Of a stretch of 64,000 nucleotides of DNA, positions 37,315 to 46,648 are shown one piece after another (position 1 is the first letter of the stretch; each line of letters opens with the position of its first letter). Below the pieces are notes generated by a model that saw nothing but the letters and a program-made list of their open reading frames with translations, did no database searches and was not told the DNA's origin. Origin of the DNA: Blautia hominis (lineage in GTDB: Bacteria > Bacillota > Clostridia > Lachnospirales > Lachnospiraceae); NCBI GenBank assembly GCA_002270465.1, contig NQOF01000003.1:682001-746000 (forward strand), written 5' to 3'. A program made the position numbers and the translations under genes.

Positions 37315-37336
37315 TTGCAGGAAGGTCGAGGAAACT

Positions 37337-38275
37337 ATGGAATTTAAACACAAATCCGTATTGTTAGAAGAGACAATCCGGAATCTGAAGGTAAAACCGG
37401 ATGGGATTTATGTTGACGGAACGTTAGGAGGCGGCGGCCACGCCTATGAGGTGTGCCGGCAATTATCTGCCAAGGGGAGCTTGATAGGTATAGATCAAGA
37501 CGAAGCTGCAATCGAAGCTGCGGGTGAGCGGTTACAGGAATTTGGAGACATAGTTACGATCATCCGCAGCAACTATTGCAACATGAAAAAAGAACTGCAG
37601 AAAATAGACATCTCATCTGTGGATGGGATCGTGCTTGATCTGGGTGTTTCGTCCTACCAGCTTGACAACGCGGAGCGTGGGTTTACCTACAGGGAGGACG
37701 TGCCCCTGGATATGCGTATGGACCGAAGAGGAAGCCGTACTGCAAAAGACATTGTAAACACTTATACTGAAAACGAACTGTATCGTGTACTCCGAGACTA
37801 TGGGGAAGAGAAATTTGCTAAGAAGATCGCCAGGAATATCTGTACGGCGAGGATGGACAAGCCCATAGAGACTACCGGGGAACTGATTGAACTAATAAAA
37901 CAGTCCATTCCCATGAAAATGAGAGCAGTGGGAGGACATCCTGCGAAAAAAACATTTCAGGCAATTCGTATTGAGCTGAATCAGGAACTGGAAGTCTTGA
38001 GAAATTCCCTGGATGATATGATCAAACTATTAAATGACGGCGGACGTATCTGCATTATTACGTTCCATTCTTTAGAAGACCGCATAGTAAAGACTAATTT
38101 TAAGAGGAATGAGAACCCATGCACATGTCCGCCTGATTTTCCGGTCTGTGTGTGCGGGAAAAAGCCCATGGGGAAGGTCATAACCAGGAAACCAATACTT
38201 CCGGATGAGGAGGAGATTGCTGTAAATAAGCGTTCCAAGAGCGCGAAGCTGCGCGTCTTTGAACGGACCCGGTAA
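37337..38275 (+). CDS. rsmH: 16S rRNA m4C1402 methyltransferase
   Basis: SAM-dependent N4-methyltransferase of C1402 in 16S rRNA. 312 residues. Motifs: [33 protein letters not shown], then [12 protein letters not shown] near the C-terminus. Standard second gene after mraZ, 22 bp away. Confidence 0.97.
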   Translation: MEFKHKSVLLEETIRNLKVKPDGIYVDGTLGGGGHAYEVCRQLSAKGSLIGIDQDEAAIEAAGERLQEFGDIVTIIRSNYCNMKKELQKIDISSVDGIVLDLGVSSYQLDNAERGFTYREDVPLDMRMDRRGSRTAKDIVNTYTENELYRVLRDYGEEKFAKKIARNICTARMDKPIETTGELIELIKQSIPMKMRAVGGHPAKKTFQAIRIELNQELEVLRNSLDDMIKLLNDGGRICIITFHSLEDRIVKTNFKRNENPCTCPPDFPVCVCGKKPMGKVITRKPILPDEEEIAVNKRSKSAKLRVFERTR

Positions 38276-38405
38276 TAGTTCAGTCAGGTCTGCGCATTCA
38301 CTGTGCCGACCGTATGATTGTGTGGTGGCAGTAAGCATCCGGCCCATCGCGAAGCGATTTTTAATGGCTGGATGCATGTAACGGTTCAGTTGTCTGAACG
38401 GTTAC
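38274..38405 (-). repeat. GTAAC-family repeat, reverse orientation
   Basis: Read on the minus strand it starts GTAACCGTTCAGAC and ends CAGACCTGACTGAACTATT. It carries AATCGCTTCGCGATGGG and CGCAGTGAATGCGCAGA-like blocks corresponding to copy 1 at 13044. The middle is replaced by a GCATCC...GGATGC hairpin. Located between rsmH and ftsL, inside an otherwise compact operon. Confidence 0.65.
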
Positions 38406-38452
38406 CGGACAGAAAATGAATAGGCAAAGAAATCTGAATCGGGGTTGATTTC

Positions 38453-38935
38453 ATGAAAAAAGTATCCGGGAGAGAGGGATATGACAGCAGAAAAGTAAAT
38501 AGAGGCACTGGGTATTATGTGGATGGGAACACGGTCCGCCGTGTAGAGGAAGTACCCCAGCGTAAAAAGAAGCAGGTTAGCGCAGCCGCGCAGAAGAACA
38601 GAGCCAGGAACATGCAGATGAGCAGAGGGTATGTGATGTTTTTGGCAGTTATGTGTGTGGCGGTCTTGTTTGCCTGCGTACATTTTCTGAAACTGAAATC
38701 CGAACTGACAGAGCAGAAGAGCCAGCTTACCTCAGAGGAACTCAAGTACAGCCAGTTAAAGGCAGAAAATGATGCGTACTACAGTGAGACGATTTCCAGT
38801 GTGGATTTGGATGCCATCAGAAAAAAAGCCATTGAGGAGCTGGGAATGAAATTTCCCACCGAGGATCAGATCAAACATTATACACCGGGCGGCAGCAGCT
38901 ATGTGAGACAGTATCAGGATGTACCAAAGGAGTGA
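38453..38935 (+). CDS. ftsL: FtsL-like division protein
   Basis: 160 residues: a basic N-terminal cytoplasmic part, one membrane helix (about 61-80, YVMFLAVMCVAVLFACVHFL), then an extracytoplasmic coiled coil (KSELTEQKSQLTSEELKYSQL). This is the bitopic topology of FtsL, which bridges DivIB/DivIC and activates septal wall synthesis. Assigned chiefly by topology and position between rsmH and pbpB; sequence conservation in the family is low. Confidence 0.82.
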   Translation: MKKVSGREGYDSRKVNRGTGYYVDGNTVRRVEEVPQRKKKQVSAAAQKNRARNMQMSRGYVMFLAVMCVAVLFACVHFLKLKSELTEQKSQLTSEELKYSQLKAENDAYYSETISSVDLDAIRKKAIEELGMKFPTEDQIKHYTPGGSSYVRQYQDVPKE

Positions 38936-38963
38936 CGGTACATAGGACAAAGCAGGTGATAGA

Positions 38964-41087
38964 TTGAATAAACAGGAATCAAAAAAAAGAAAAATGACAG
39001 GCACCATGAAGAAAAAGCTGGCGGGATTGTTTGTGTTGATTCTGCTGGCTTTCGTGTTTCTGGTCATTGGGATTACCATTATCAATGCCAAGAGCGGTGA
39101 CAAATACACCAAACAGGTGCTGGCGCAGTCCCAGCAGCAGTATGACAGCACTACCATCCCTTACAAGCGGGGAGATATTCTGGACCGGAGCGGCAATATC
39201 CTGGCTACCAGCATTAAGGTATACAATGTGATCCTGGACTGTCAGGTGGTGAATTCCAATGAGAATTACAAGGAACCCACAAAACAGGCCTTGTCTGAAT
39301 ATCTGGGGATTGATGAGGATACCGTGGAGGAGCTGCTCACCGGTGAGGCGACAAAAGAAAGTCCCTATCAGATCCTGAAAAAGCAGATCTCCATGGATGA
39401 AAAAAAGAACTTTGAAAAGATGACAGAGATCCCGTCGGACGAGGAGGAGGCCAAGGCACTCTCCGAGGATGAGAGAGCACGCAGGAACAATACACAGGGT
39501 GTGTGGTTTGAGGAAGACTATAAGAGAACTTACCCCCTCAATGAACTGGCATGTGATGTGATTGGATTTACCTATTCCGGCAACACAGCGGACTGGGGAC
39601 TGGAGGGTTACTACAACAGCACTCTGAATGGTACAGACGGCAGAAAGATCGGTTATTTCAACGATGACGCCTCCCTGGAACAAAATATTATTGACCCTGT
39701 CAACGGAAACAGCCTGGTTACCACCCTGGATGTGAATATCCAGAGTGTAGTGGATAAATATATCGAAGCCTTTATGGAGAACCTGAAGGACGGGCCAAAT
39801 ACAGATTACCGGGGGGCAAAGAATATAGGCGTGATCGTGGCAAACCCGCAGAATGGAGAAATCCTGGCAATGGGAAGCAATGATCCCTATGATCTGAACA
39901 AGCCCAGGGATTTGACCGCCCAGTATTCTGACAGTGAAATTGAGGCCATGAATGATGACCAGACAAAAGAGGCGCTTTATAAGATGTGGAGGAACTACTG
40001 CATTACAGATGCCTATGAACCGGGTTCTGTAGTGAAGCCTATCACTGTAGCCTCAGCTCTTGAATCCGGCAGCATTACGGAGGAAGATACTTTTGTGTGC
40101 GACGGCGGAGAGCAGGTGGCTGACCGGTATATCAACTGTGCGGTCTATCCGGATTCCCACGGAACAGAGACGGTTGGAGAAGCCATCCAGAACTCCTGCA
40201 ATGATGCCCTGATGGCCATTGGAAGGAAAATGGGAAAAGAGACCTTGCTGGCTTATCAGGATAAATTCAATTTTGGTACAAGGACAGGGATCGACCTACC
40301 CGGAGAGGGTACGGGAATCCTGTTCAACTTAGACACTATGTTTGACACAGAGCTGGCGACTACCACTTTTGGACAGGGATTTACCTGTACTATGATACAG
40401 GAGATAGCAGCCATCAGCGCCTGTATTAACGGCGGCACGTATTACCAGCCCCACCTGGTGAAAGAGATCAGAGACCAGGACAACAACACCATAAAGAGCC
40501 TCAGCGGAAATGTTTTAAAAGAGGTGATCTCCCAGGAAGTCTCCGCGGATATCCGGAAATACATGGGTATGAGTGTAGAAAACGGTACCAGCCAGACGGC
40601 AAAGATCCCGGGTTATTCCATGGGCGGCAAGACAGGTACTGCCGAGAAGGTTCCCAGAGGAAATCATAAATACCTGGTATCCTTCGTTGGATTTGCACCT
40701 CTCGATAACCCACAGGTTGTGATTTACGTGGTTGTGGACGAGCCGAACGTGGAGGAACAGGCCAGCAGTACCTACGCACAGTATATAGCCCAGGCGATTC
40801 TCTCAGAGATTTTCCCGTATCTGAACATTTATCCGGACCAGGATACAGACCAGAAGCTTCAGCTCTGGGATGAATTTACGGGAACCACACGGATGGATGA
40901 GAGCGTGAACGGGGAGGACGGCAACGGTCCTTCAGGCGTAGTCATTGACGGTACGGAAAATCCGGACATGCCGGAACCGCCCGAGGATGACCAAGAAGAA
41001 GAACTTGATCATAACGATGCCCAGAGTGATGGCATTACAAATGAGGACGCCGGTTTTGACGATGAGGAATATGACGAGGAAGAATAA
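38964..41087 (+). CDS. pbpB: Class B penicillin-binding protein (PBP2B/FtsI-like)
   Basis: Septal transpeptidase that cross-links peptidoglycan with FtsW. 707 residues: N-terminal membrane helix (about 16-36), dimerisation/pedestal domain, transpeptidase domain with SVVK (active-site Ser, in EPGSVVKP), SCN and KTGT motifs all intact. The C-terminus is an acidic tail (runs of Asp and Glu) in place of PASTA domains. Start is TTG 38964 with AGGTGAT upstream; ATG 38994 is a weaker alternative that would remove the basic N-terminus. Confidence 0.93.
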   Translation: MNKQESKKRKMTGTMKKKLAGLFVLILLAFVFLVIGITIINAKSGDKYTKQVLAQSQQQYDSTTIPYKRGDILDRSGNILATSIKVYNVILDCQVVNSNENYKEPTKQALSEYLGIDEDTVEELLTGEATKESPYQILKKQISMDEKKNFEKMTEIPSDEEEAKALSEDERARRNNTQGVWFEEDYKRTYPLNELACDVIGFTYSGNTADWGLEGYYNSTLNGTDGRKIGYFNDDASLEQNIIDPVNGNSLVTTLDVNIQSVVDKYIEAFMENLKDGPNTDYRGAKNIGVIVANPQNGEILAMGSNDPYDLNKPRDLTAQYSDSEIEAMNDDQTKEALYKMWRNYCITDAYEPGSVVKPITVASALESGSITEEDTFVCDGGEQVADRYINCAVYPDSHGTETVGEAIQNSCNDALMAIGRKMGKETLLAYQDKFNFGTRTGIDLPGEGTGILFNLDTMFDTELATTTFGQGFTCTMIQEIAAISACINGGTYYQPHLVKEIRDQDNNTIKSLSGNVLKEVISQEVSADIRKYMGMSVENGTSQTAKIPGYSMGGKTGTAEKVPRGNHKYLVSFVGFAPLDNPQVVIYVVVDEPNVEEQASSTYAQYIAQAILSEIFPYLNIYPDQDTDQKLQLWDEFTGTTRMDESVNGEDGNGPSGVVIDGTENPDMPEPPEDDQEEELDHNDAQSDGITNEDAGFDDEEYDEEE

Positions 41088-41122
41088 GCTTGACTGAAGG
41101 AAAGCTTGATGTGGGGAAAAGC

Positions 41123-41170
41123 GGAATGCGGTACAGATGAGAAATCTGTGCAGCATTCCCTTCTTTTTTT
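41123..41170 (+). terminator. Terminator between pbpB and spoVD
   Basis: A 37-nt hairpin (GGAATGC...GCATTCC with inner ACAGAT/ATCTGT) followed by C-T-T-C and eight T. It may reduce read-through within the cluster. Confidence 0.8.
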
Positions 41171-41219
41171 TGCGGGGCAGTGCATATATTTATAAGGATA
41201 AGCTGCAGGGGAACCGGGA

Positions 41220-42944
41220 ATGAAAAAAAACAGGACGTACCACAAGAAGAAGACAGTGATCGTATTTGCCGCCTGTGTGCTGATGCTTGCAGGACTTATG
41301 GGCCGGATGGTCTATCTCATGGTGATAAAGTCTGATTACTATGCAAAAAAGGCAGAGCAGCTCCACGAGAGGGAGCGTGACATCAAGGCAGCCAGAGGCA
41401 GGATCATTGACGCAAAGGGGGAGATCCTGGCGGATAATAAAGCGGTGTGCACCATTTCCGTCATACACAGCCAAGTAAAGGAACCGGATAAGATCATCGC
41501 CATGCTGCAGAAAGAGCTGGGACTTACGGAGGAGACTGCCAGAAAAAGAGTGGAGAAGGTTTCTTCCATTGAAAAAGTGAAGACAAATGTGGAGAAAGAA
41601 GTGGGGGACAGGATTCGGGAATACGGTCTTGCAGGTGTCAAAGTGGATGAGGATTTCAAACGGTATTACCCCTGCAATGAGCTGGCCTCCAAAGTACTGG
41701 GATTTACAGGAGGAGACAACCAGGGCATCATTGGGCTGGAAGTATGGTACGACGACATTCTGAAAGGCATAGACGGCAAAATACTCACCACTACGGATGC
41801 CAGGGGAGTGGAAATCGATGAGCTGGGGGAAAGCCGCGTGGAACCGGTGGCAGGATATGACCTGCATATCAGCCTGGATAAAAATATCCAGATGTATGCA
41901 CAGCAGGCAGCAGAGAAAGTTATGGAGGAAAAGCAGGCAGATGCGGTCTCCATTTTGTTCATAAATCCCCAGAACGGAGAAATCTACGCAGATGTAAATG
42001 TACCGGAATTTAATCTTAATGAACCGTTCACTCTGAACACGGATGCGGACACCTCGGGCATGACGGACAAGGAAAAACAGGATGCCTGTAACCAGATGTG
42101 GAGAAATCTGACCATCAACGATACCTATGAGCCGGGTTCCACCTTTAAGATCATCACCATGGCAGCAGGTCTTTCCGAGGGGGTGGTCAGCATGGAGGAT
42201 ACCTTTTCCTGTCCCGGATTTAAAATCGTGGAGGACAGAAGGATCCACTGCCATAAGAGGACAGGGCACGGGGCTGAAAACTTTGTACAGGGCGCTATGA
42301 ACTCCTGCAACCCGGTATTTATCGAGGTGGGGCTTCGGCTGGGCGTGGATAATTACTATAAGTATTTCAAGCAATTTGGACTGCTCAAGAAGACCGGGAT
42401 TGACCTTCCCGGGGAAGCTGCTACCATCATGCATAAAAAATCCAATATCGGGCAGGTGGAGCTTGCCACCATTTCCTTTGGCCAGTCTTTCCAGATCACC
42501 CCGATCCAGCTCGCCACCACAGTGAGTTCCATCATCAATGGCGGTAACCGGATCACCCCTCATTTTGGAGTCAAGGTGACAGATGAGGACGGAAATCTGG
42601 TGGAGACGCTTAAGTATCCCGTGGAGAAAGGTGTGGTAACGGAAGAGGTTTCTGAGGAGGTGCGCTATATTCTGGAAAAGGTAGTATCGGAAGGTTCCGG
42701 TAAGAATGCGGCCATTGAGGGCAGAACCATTGGAGGCAAGACAGCCACATCCCAAACCCTGCCCAGGAGTGCCAATCGGTATATTTCCTCCTTCCTGGGA
42801 TTTACACCGGCTGAGACACCTCAGATACTGGGGATCTGCCTGATCCACGATCCGCAGGGGGTATATTACGGCGGAACCATAGCGGCTCCGGTCATCCGGG
42901 ATATCTATGAAAATATTCTGCCTTATATGGGCATTGAAGGCTGA
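41220..42944 (+). CDS. spoVD: SpoVD-type class B penicillin-binding protein
   Basis: 574 residues: short basic N-terminus, membrane helix (about 13-35), pedestal domain, transpeptidase domain with STFK (active-site Ser in EPGSTFKI) and SCN. The third motif reads KTAT (GGKTATSQTL) instead of KTGT. The ATG follows GGGGAACCGGGA. Adjacent to pbpB as in Bacillus, where the second gene is the spore-cortex enzyme SpoVD; no C-terminal PASTA domain is present. Role in division versus sporulation is inferred from order only. Confidence 0.85.
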   Translation: MKKNRTYHKKKTVIVFAACVLMLAGLMGRMVYLMVIKSDYYAKKAEQLHERERDIKAARGRIIDAKGEILADNKAVCTISVIHSQVKEPDKIIAMLQKELGLTEETARKRVEKVSSIEKVKTNVEKEVGDRIREYGLAGVKVDEDFKRYYPCNELASKVLGFTGGDNQGIIGLEVWYDDILKGIDGKILTTTDARGVEIDELGESRVEPVAGYDLHISLDKNIQMYAQQAAEKVMEEKQADAVSILFINPQNGEIYADVNVPEFNLNEPFTLNTDADTSGMTDKEKQDACNQMWRNLTINDTYEPGSTFKIITMAAGLSEGVVSMEDTFSCPGFKIVEDRRIHCHKRTGHGAENFVQGAMNSCNPVFIEVGLRLGVDNYYKYFKQFGLLKKTGIDLPGEAATIMHKKSNIGQVELATISFGQSFQITPIQLATTVSSIINGGNRITPHFGVKVTDEDGNLVETLKYPVEKGVVTEEVSEEVRYILEKVVSEGSGKNAAIEGRTIGGKTATSQTLPRSANRYISSFLGFTPAETPQILGICLIHDPQGVYYGGTIAAPVIRDIYENILPYMGIEG

Positions 42945-43079
42945 TCGTAACCGGTGATGGAATAGTTACGGTTGATAATTGAGGACAAAAGCTTTATACT
43001 AATGGAAGTATGGCGGCAGCCCTGTCTGTTGGCAGGCTGCCGGGCATGGATAAAAAAATACATAAAAATGAGGTGTGTT

Positions 43080-44039
43080 ATGACAGAGTATAAGATGGTA
43101 CTGCCTGTACTGACAGCATTTATAGTCAGTGTGGTTCTGGGGCCTATCATTATCCCCTATTTACGAAAGCTGAAAATGGGACAGACTGAGCGGGAGAACG
43201 GTGTACAGTCTCATCTGAAAAAAGCGGGGACACCTACCATGGGAGGAATCATATTTCTGCTTTCCACAGTGGTCACATCCCTGTTTTATGTGAAGGATTA
43301 TCCCAAGATCATCCCTGTACTGTTTCTGACGCTGGGATTTGGGCTGATCGGTTTTTGGGATGATTATTTAAAAGTGGTACTTCGGCGGTCAGACGGGCTT
43401 CTAGCCTGGCAGAAGATGCTGTGTCAGCTTGTGGTGACAGGGATATTTGCGTTCTATCTGATGAAATTCACGGATGTATCCATGACGATCAAGGTGCCGT
43501 TTGCGGCGGGCTATGAGATAAATCCGGGATTTTTGACCATTCCCCTTTTGTTTTTTGTGGTCATCGGTACGGTGAACGGTGTGAACTTTACAGACGGCCT
43601 GGATGGACTTGCCTCCTCGGTGACGATCATGGTTGCCACCTTCTTTTCGGTGGTTGCCATTGGGACAAAGAGTGGGATTGAGCCGATCACCTGTGCGGTA
43701 GTGGGGGCCCTCATGGGATTTCTGCTTTTCAATGTCTATCCCGCCAAGATTTTTATGGGGGATACAGGTTCCCTGGCTCTGGGCGGATTTGTGGCAGGTA
43801 CGGCGTATATGCTGCAGATGCCTTTATTTTTGCTGATCGTGGGACTGATCTATGTGGTGGAGGTGCTCTCTGTAATGATACAGGTGACTTACTTTAAGAT
43901 ATCCCACGGCAAAAGGATCTTCAAAATGGCGCCCATCCACCATCATTTTGAGTTGTGCGGCTGGTCCGAAACCAGGGTGGTAGCCGTATTCTCCATTATT
44001 ACGGCCATTCTGTGCCTGATCGCACTGCTGGCATTATAA
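43080..44039 (+). CDS. mraY: Phospho-MurNAc-pentapeptide transferase
   Basis: Makes lipid I from UDP-MurNAc-pentapeptide and undecaprenyl phosphate. 319 residues from ATG 43080 (MTEYKMVLPVL) with GAGGTG just upstream; the in-frame ATG at 42972 would add 36 residues crossing a GGCAGCC/GGCTGCC hairpin. About ten membrane helices. Signature motifs: GTPTMGG, GFWDDYLKV, NGVNFTDGLDGLA, and the HHHFE loop. Confidence 0.96.
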   Translation: MTEYKMVLPVLTAFIVSVVLGPIIIPYLRKLKMGQTERENGVQSHLKKAGTPTMGGIIFLLSTVVTSLFYVKDYPKIIPVLFLTLGFGLIGFWDDYLKVVLRRSDGLLAWQKMLCQLVVTGIFAFYLMKFTDVSMTIKVPFAAGYEINPGFLTIPLLFFVVIGTVNGVNFTDGLDGLASSVTIMVATFFSVVAIGTKSGIEPITCAVVGALMGFLLFNVYPAKIFMGDTGSLALGGFVAGTAYMLQMPLFLLIVGLIYVVEVLSVMIQVTYFKISHGKRIFKMAPIHHHFELCGWSETRVVAVFSIITAILCLIALLAL

Positions 44040-44055
44040 GAAAGGAAGAAGAGAA

Positions 44056-45426
44056 ATGGACAGAACAAATTTAAAAGGAAAACGTGTGCTTGTATTTGGT
44101 TCAGGGATCAGCGGTATCGGTGCGGTGCGCCTGCTGGAGGCAGTACAGGCTGAGGTGATATTATATGATGGAAACGAAAAACTGGACAAAGAGGAAATAA
44201 GAACACGTCTGCCGGAGCATTCCGCCTGCAGGATCATCCTGGGAGAACTGCCGAAAGAGCTGCCTGCCTCTCTTGATCTGGTGGTGATGAGCCCCGGTGT
44301 CCCGCTTGATATTCCGCCGGTGGAGGCATTAAAGAAAGCGGGAATCCCGGTGTGGGGGGAGGTGGAGCTTGCTTACCGTATGGGAGCCGGCACAGTGCTG
44401 GCCATAACAGGGACCAATGGTAAGACCACAACCACAGCTCTTCTGGGAGAGATCATGAAGGCCCATACCAAATCTGTTTTTGTGGTGGGGAATATTGGAA
44501 ATGCCTATACAGACGCAGCGCTTTCCATGACGGAGGAAAGCTATACCGTTGCGGAGATCAGCAGCTTCCAGCTTGAGACAACCATGGAATTTCGCCCGAA
44601 GGTATCCGCTGTCCTGAATATTACGGAGGACCATTTAAACCGGCACCACACCATGGAGGAATATATCCGGGTGAAAGAACTGATCGCCCGCAACCAGACA
44701 AAAGAGGATTTCTGTGTCCTCAACTATGAGGATGAGGAGCTTCGCCGGTTTGCTTCTGAATGTCCGGCGCAGGTGGTCTTCTTCTCGAGCTTACATAAAC
44801 TGGAACAGGGGATATTCCTGGACGGCGGGCAGATTGTCATGCGCACCGGGACAGAAGAGATTTTGGTGGCAGGAACAGAGGAACTGAAACTTCTGGGACG
44901 CCATAACCATGAAAATGTCATGGCAGCTGTGGCTATGGCTTACTGCGGAGGTGTCCCTATGGATACCATCCGGCAGGTGATCAAAAGATTTACAGCAGTG
45001 CCTCACAGGATCGAGTTTGTGGAGGAGATTGACAGTGTGGCATACTATAATGATTCCAAGGGGACCAATCCTGACGCGGCCATCAAAGGCATACAGGCAA
45101 TGAACCGCCCCACGCTTCTGATCGGCGGCGGATATGACAAGGAGTCCTCCTATGAGGAGTGGATTCAGGCCTTTGACGGCAAGGTGCGGTATCTGGTCCT
45201 GATCGGACAGACAAAAGAGAAGATTGAAAAGGCAGCCCACGGCTGTGGGTTCATGAGCACAATACTGGCGGAAGACCTGGAGGAAGCCGTAAAAATCTGT
45301 GCAGAGAAGGCAAACCCGGGAGATGCCGTTCTCCTGTCACCTGCCTGCGCCAGCTGGGGACAGTTTGACAACTATGAGCAAAGAGGGGATAAATTCAAAG
45401 AATACGTGAGAAATCTCAAGGCATAA
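44056..45426 (+). CDS. murD: UDP-MurNAc-L-alanine:D-glutamate ligase
   Basis: Adds D-Glu to UDP-MurNAc-L-Ala. 456 residues with N-terminal Rossmann domain (VLVFGSGISGIGA), the ATP loop GTNGKTTTT near residue 118, and the C-terminal DSKGTNPDA motif. LLSPACASWGQFDNYEQRGDKF-type ending is typical of MurD. Follows mraY by 16 bp. Confidence 0.97.
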   Translation: MDRTNLKGKRVLVFGSGISGIGAVRLLEAVQAEVILYDGNEKLDKEEIRTRLPEHSACRIILGELPKELPASLDLVVMSPGVPLDIPPVEALKKAGIPVWGEVELAYRMGAGTVLAITGTNGKTTTTALLGEIMKAHTKSVFVVGNIGNAYTDAALSMTEESYTVAEISSFQLETTMEFRPKVSAVLNITEDHLNRHHTMEEYIRVKELIARNQTKEDFCVLNYEDEELRRFASECPAQVVFFSSLHKLEQGIFLDGGQIVMRTGTEEILVAGTEELKLLGRHNHENVMAAVAMAYCGGVPMDTIRQVIKRFTAVPHRIEFVEEIDSVAYYNDSKGTNPDAAIKGIQAMNRPTLLIGGGYDKESSYEEWIQAFDGKVRYLVLIGQTKEKIEKAAHGCGFMSTILAEDLEEAVKICAEKANPGDAVLLSPACASWGQFDNYEQRGDKFKEYVRNLKA

Positions 45427-45475
45427 ACCAATCCGGCAGACAATATAATGCAGTATGAGCAAAAAGGAAAGGGAA

Positions 45476-46573
45476 ATGCGTGTGGAGAAGGAAAAAGAGC
45501 AGAAAAGACGCATGGATGGAACGCTTTTGATTCTCGTACTGCTGCTGGTAGTCTGCGGTCTGATTTTTCTATATAGCACGAGTGCATATAATGGCAGGGT
45601 GAAGTTTCATGACCCTGCCTATTATTTTAAAAAGCAGCTTTTCGCAACCTCCCTGGGAATGATGGGCATGTATCTGGTATCCTGTATGGACTACCATATC
45701 ATTACAAGGATGGCACCTTTTCTCTATGTGGTGTCCATGGGGCTGTCTCTGGCAGTGCTTTTGTTCGGAGACGAATATAACGGCTCCAAGCGTTGGCTGT
45801 CCATTGGCCCTCTGTCCTTTCAGCCCTCTGAGTTTGCCAAGGTGGCGGTGATCCTGCTGCTCACCTATGTGATAACAAATTCCAAGAAGCGGCAGGACAG
45901 TCTTCTGCATATGGCAGGTACCATGGCTCTGCTTCTGCCCATTGTGGGTCTTGTGGGGACCAACAACCTGAGCACAGCCATTATTATCCTGGGTATTGGT
46001 GTTATCCTGATCTTCGTCTCCAATCCTAAATACCTTCCGTTCGTGGGAATCGGAGGGGTGGGCGTGCTGTTTATCGGAGTATTTCTGAGTATGGCCAGTT
46101 ACCGCCTGGAGCGTATTGCCATCTGGAGGAATCCGGAAAAATATGAGAAGGGATTTCAGACTATCCAGGGATTGTATGCCATTGGAAGCGGGGGCATTTT
46201 CGGCAAAGGACTGGGCAGCAGCCTGCAGAAGCTGGGGTTTGTCCCGGAGGCGCAGAATGATATGATATTTTCCATTATCTGCGAGGAGACAGGTCTTATA
46301 GGCGCCTGCCTTTTGATCCTTATTTTCGCCCTGTTGATCTGGAGGCTCATGGTGATCGCCACCCATGCCAGAGATTTGTGCGGTGCTCTGATCGCGGCTG
46401 GGATCATGGGGCATATGGCAATTCAGGTGATCCTTAACATAGCGGTGGTGACCAACACCATCCCCAATACGGGAATCACCCTTCCCTTTGTCAGTTACGG
46501 CGGAACTTCAGTGCTGTTTCTGATGGGGGAGATGGGTCTGGCGCTGTCAGTGAGCAGGACTCGTTCCCCCTGA
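45476..46573 (+). CDS. ftsW: FtsW/RodA/SpoVE family glycosyltransferase
   Basis: SEDS peptidoglycan polymerase acting with the class B PBPs. About 365 residues and ten membrane helices. Signatures: GAKRW-like NGSKRWLSIG, QPSEFAKVA near residue 110, and C-terminal PNTGITLPFVSYGGTS. Start: ATG 45476 has AAGGAAAGGG upstream; the in-frame ATG 45455 has none. Could be the vegetative FtsW or the sporulation-specific SpoVE. Confidence 0.92.
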   Translation: MRVEKEKEQKRRMDGTLLILVLLLVVCGLIFLYSTSAYNGRVKFHDPAYYFKKQLFATSLGMMGMYLVSCMDYHIITRMAPFLYVVSMGLSLAVLLFGDEYNGSKRWLSIGPLSFQPSEFAKVAVILLLTYVITNSKKRQDSLLHMAGTMALLLPIVGLVGTNNLSTAIIILGIGVILIFVSNPKYLPFVGIGGVGVLFIGVFLSMASYRLERIAIWRNPEKYEKGFQTIQGLYAIGSGGIFGKGLGSSLQKLGFVPEAQNDMIFSIICEETGLIGACLLILIFALLIWRLMVIATHARDLCGALIAAGIMGHMAIQVILNIAVVTNTIPNTGITLPFVSYGGTSVLFLMGEMGLALSVSRTRSP

Positions 46574-46648
46574 ATGCTCCTGCAGGAACCCTTTTTCCCG
46601 CCCTGCATACAATAGTGTATAGCCAGGAGGCGGGAGGAAAGGTAAGAC

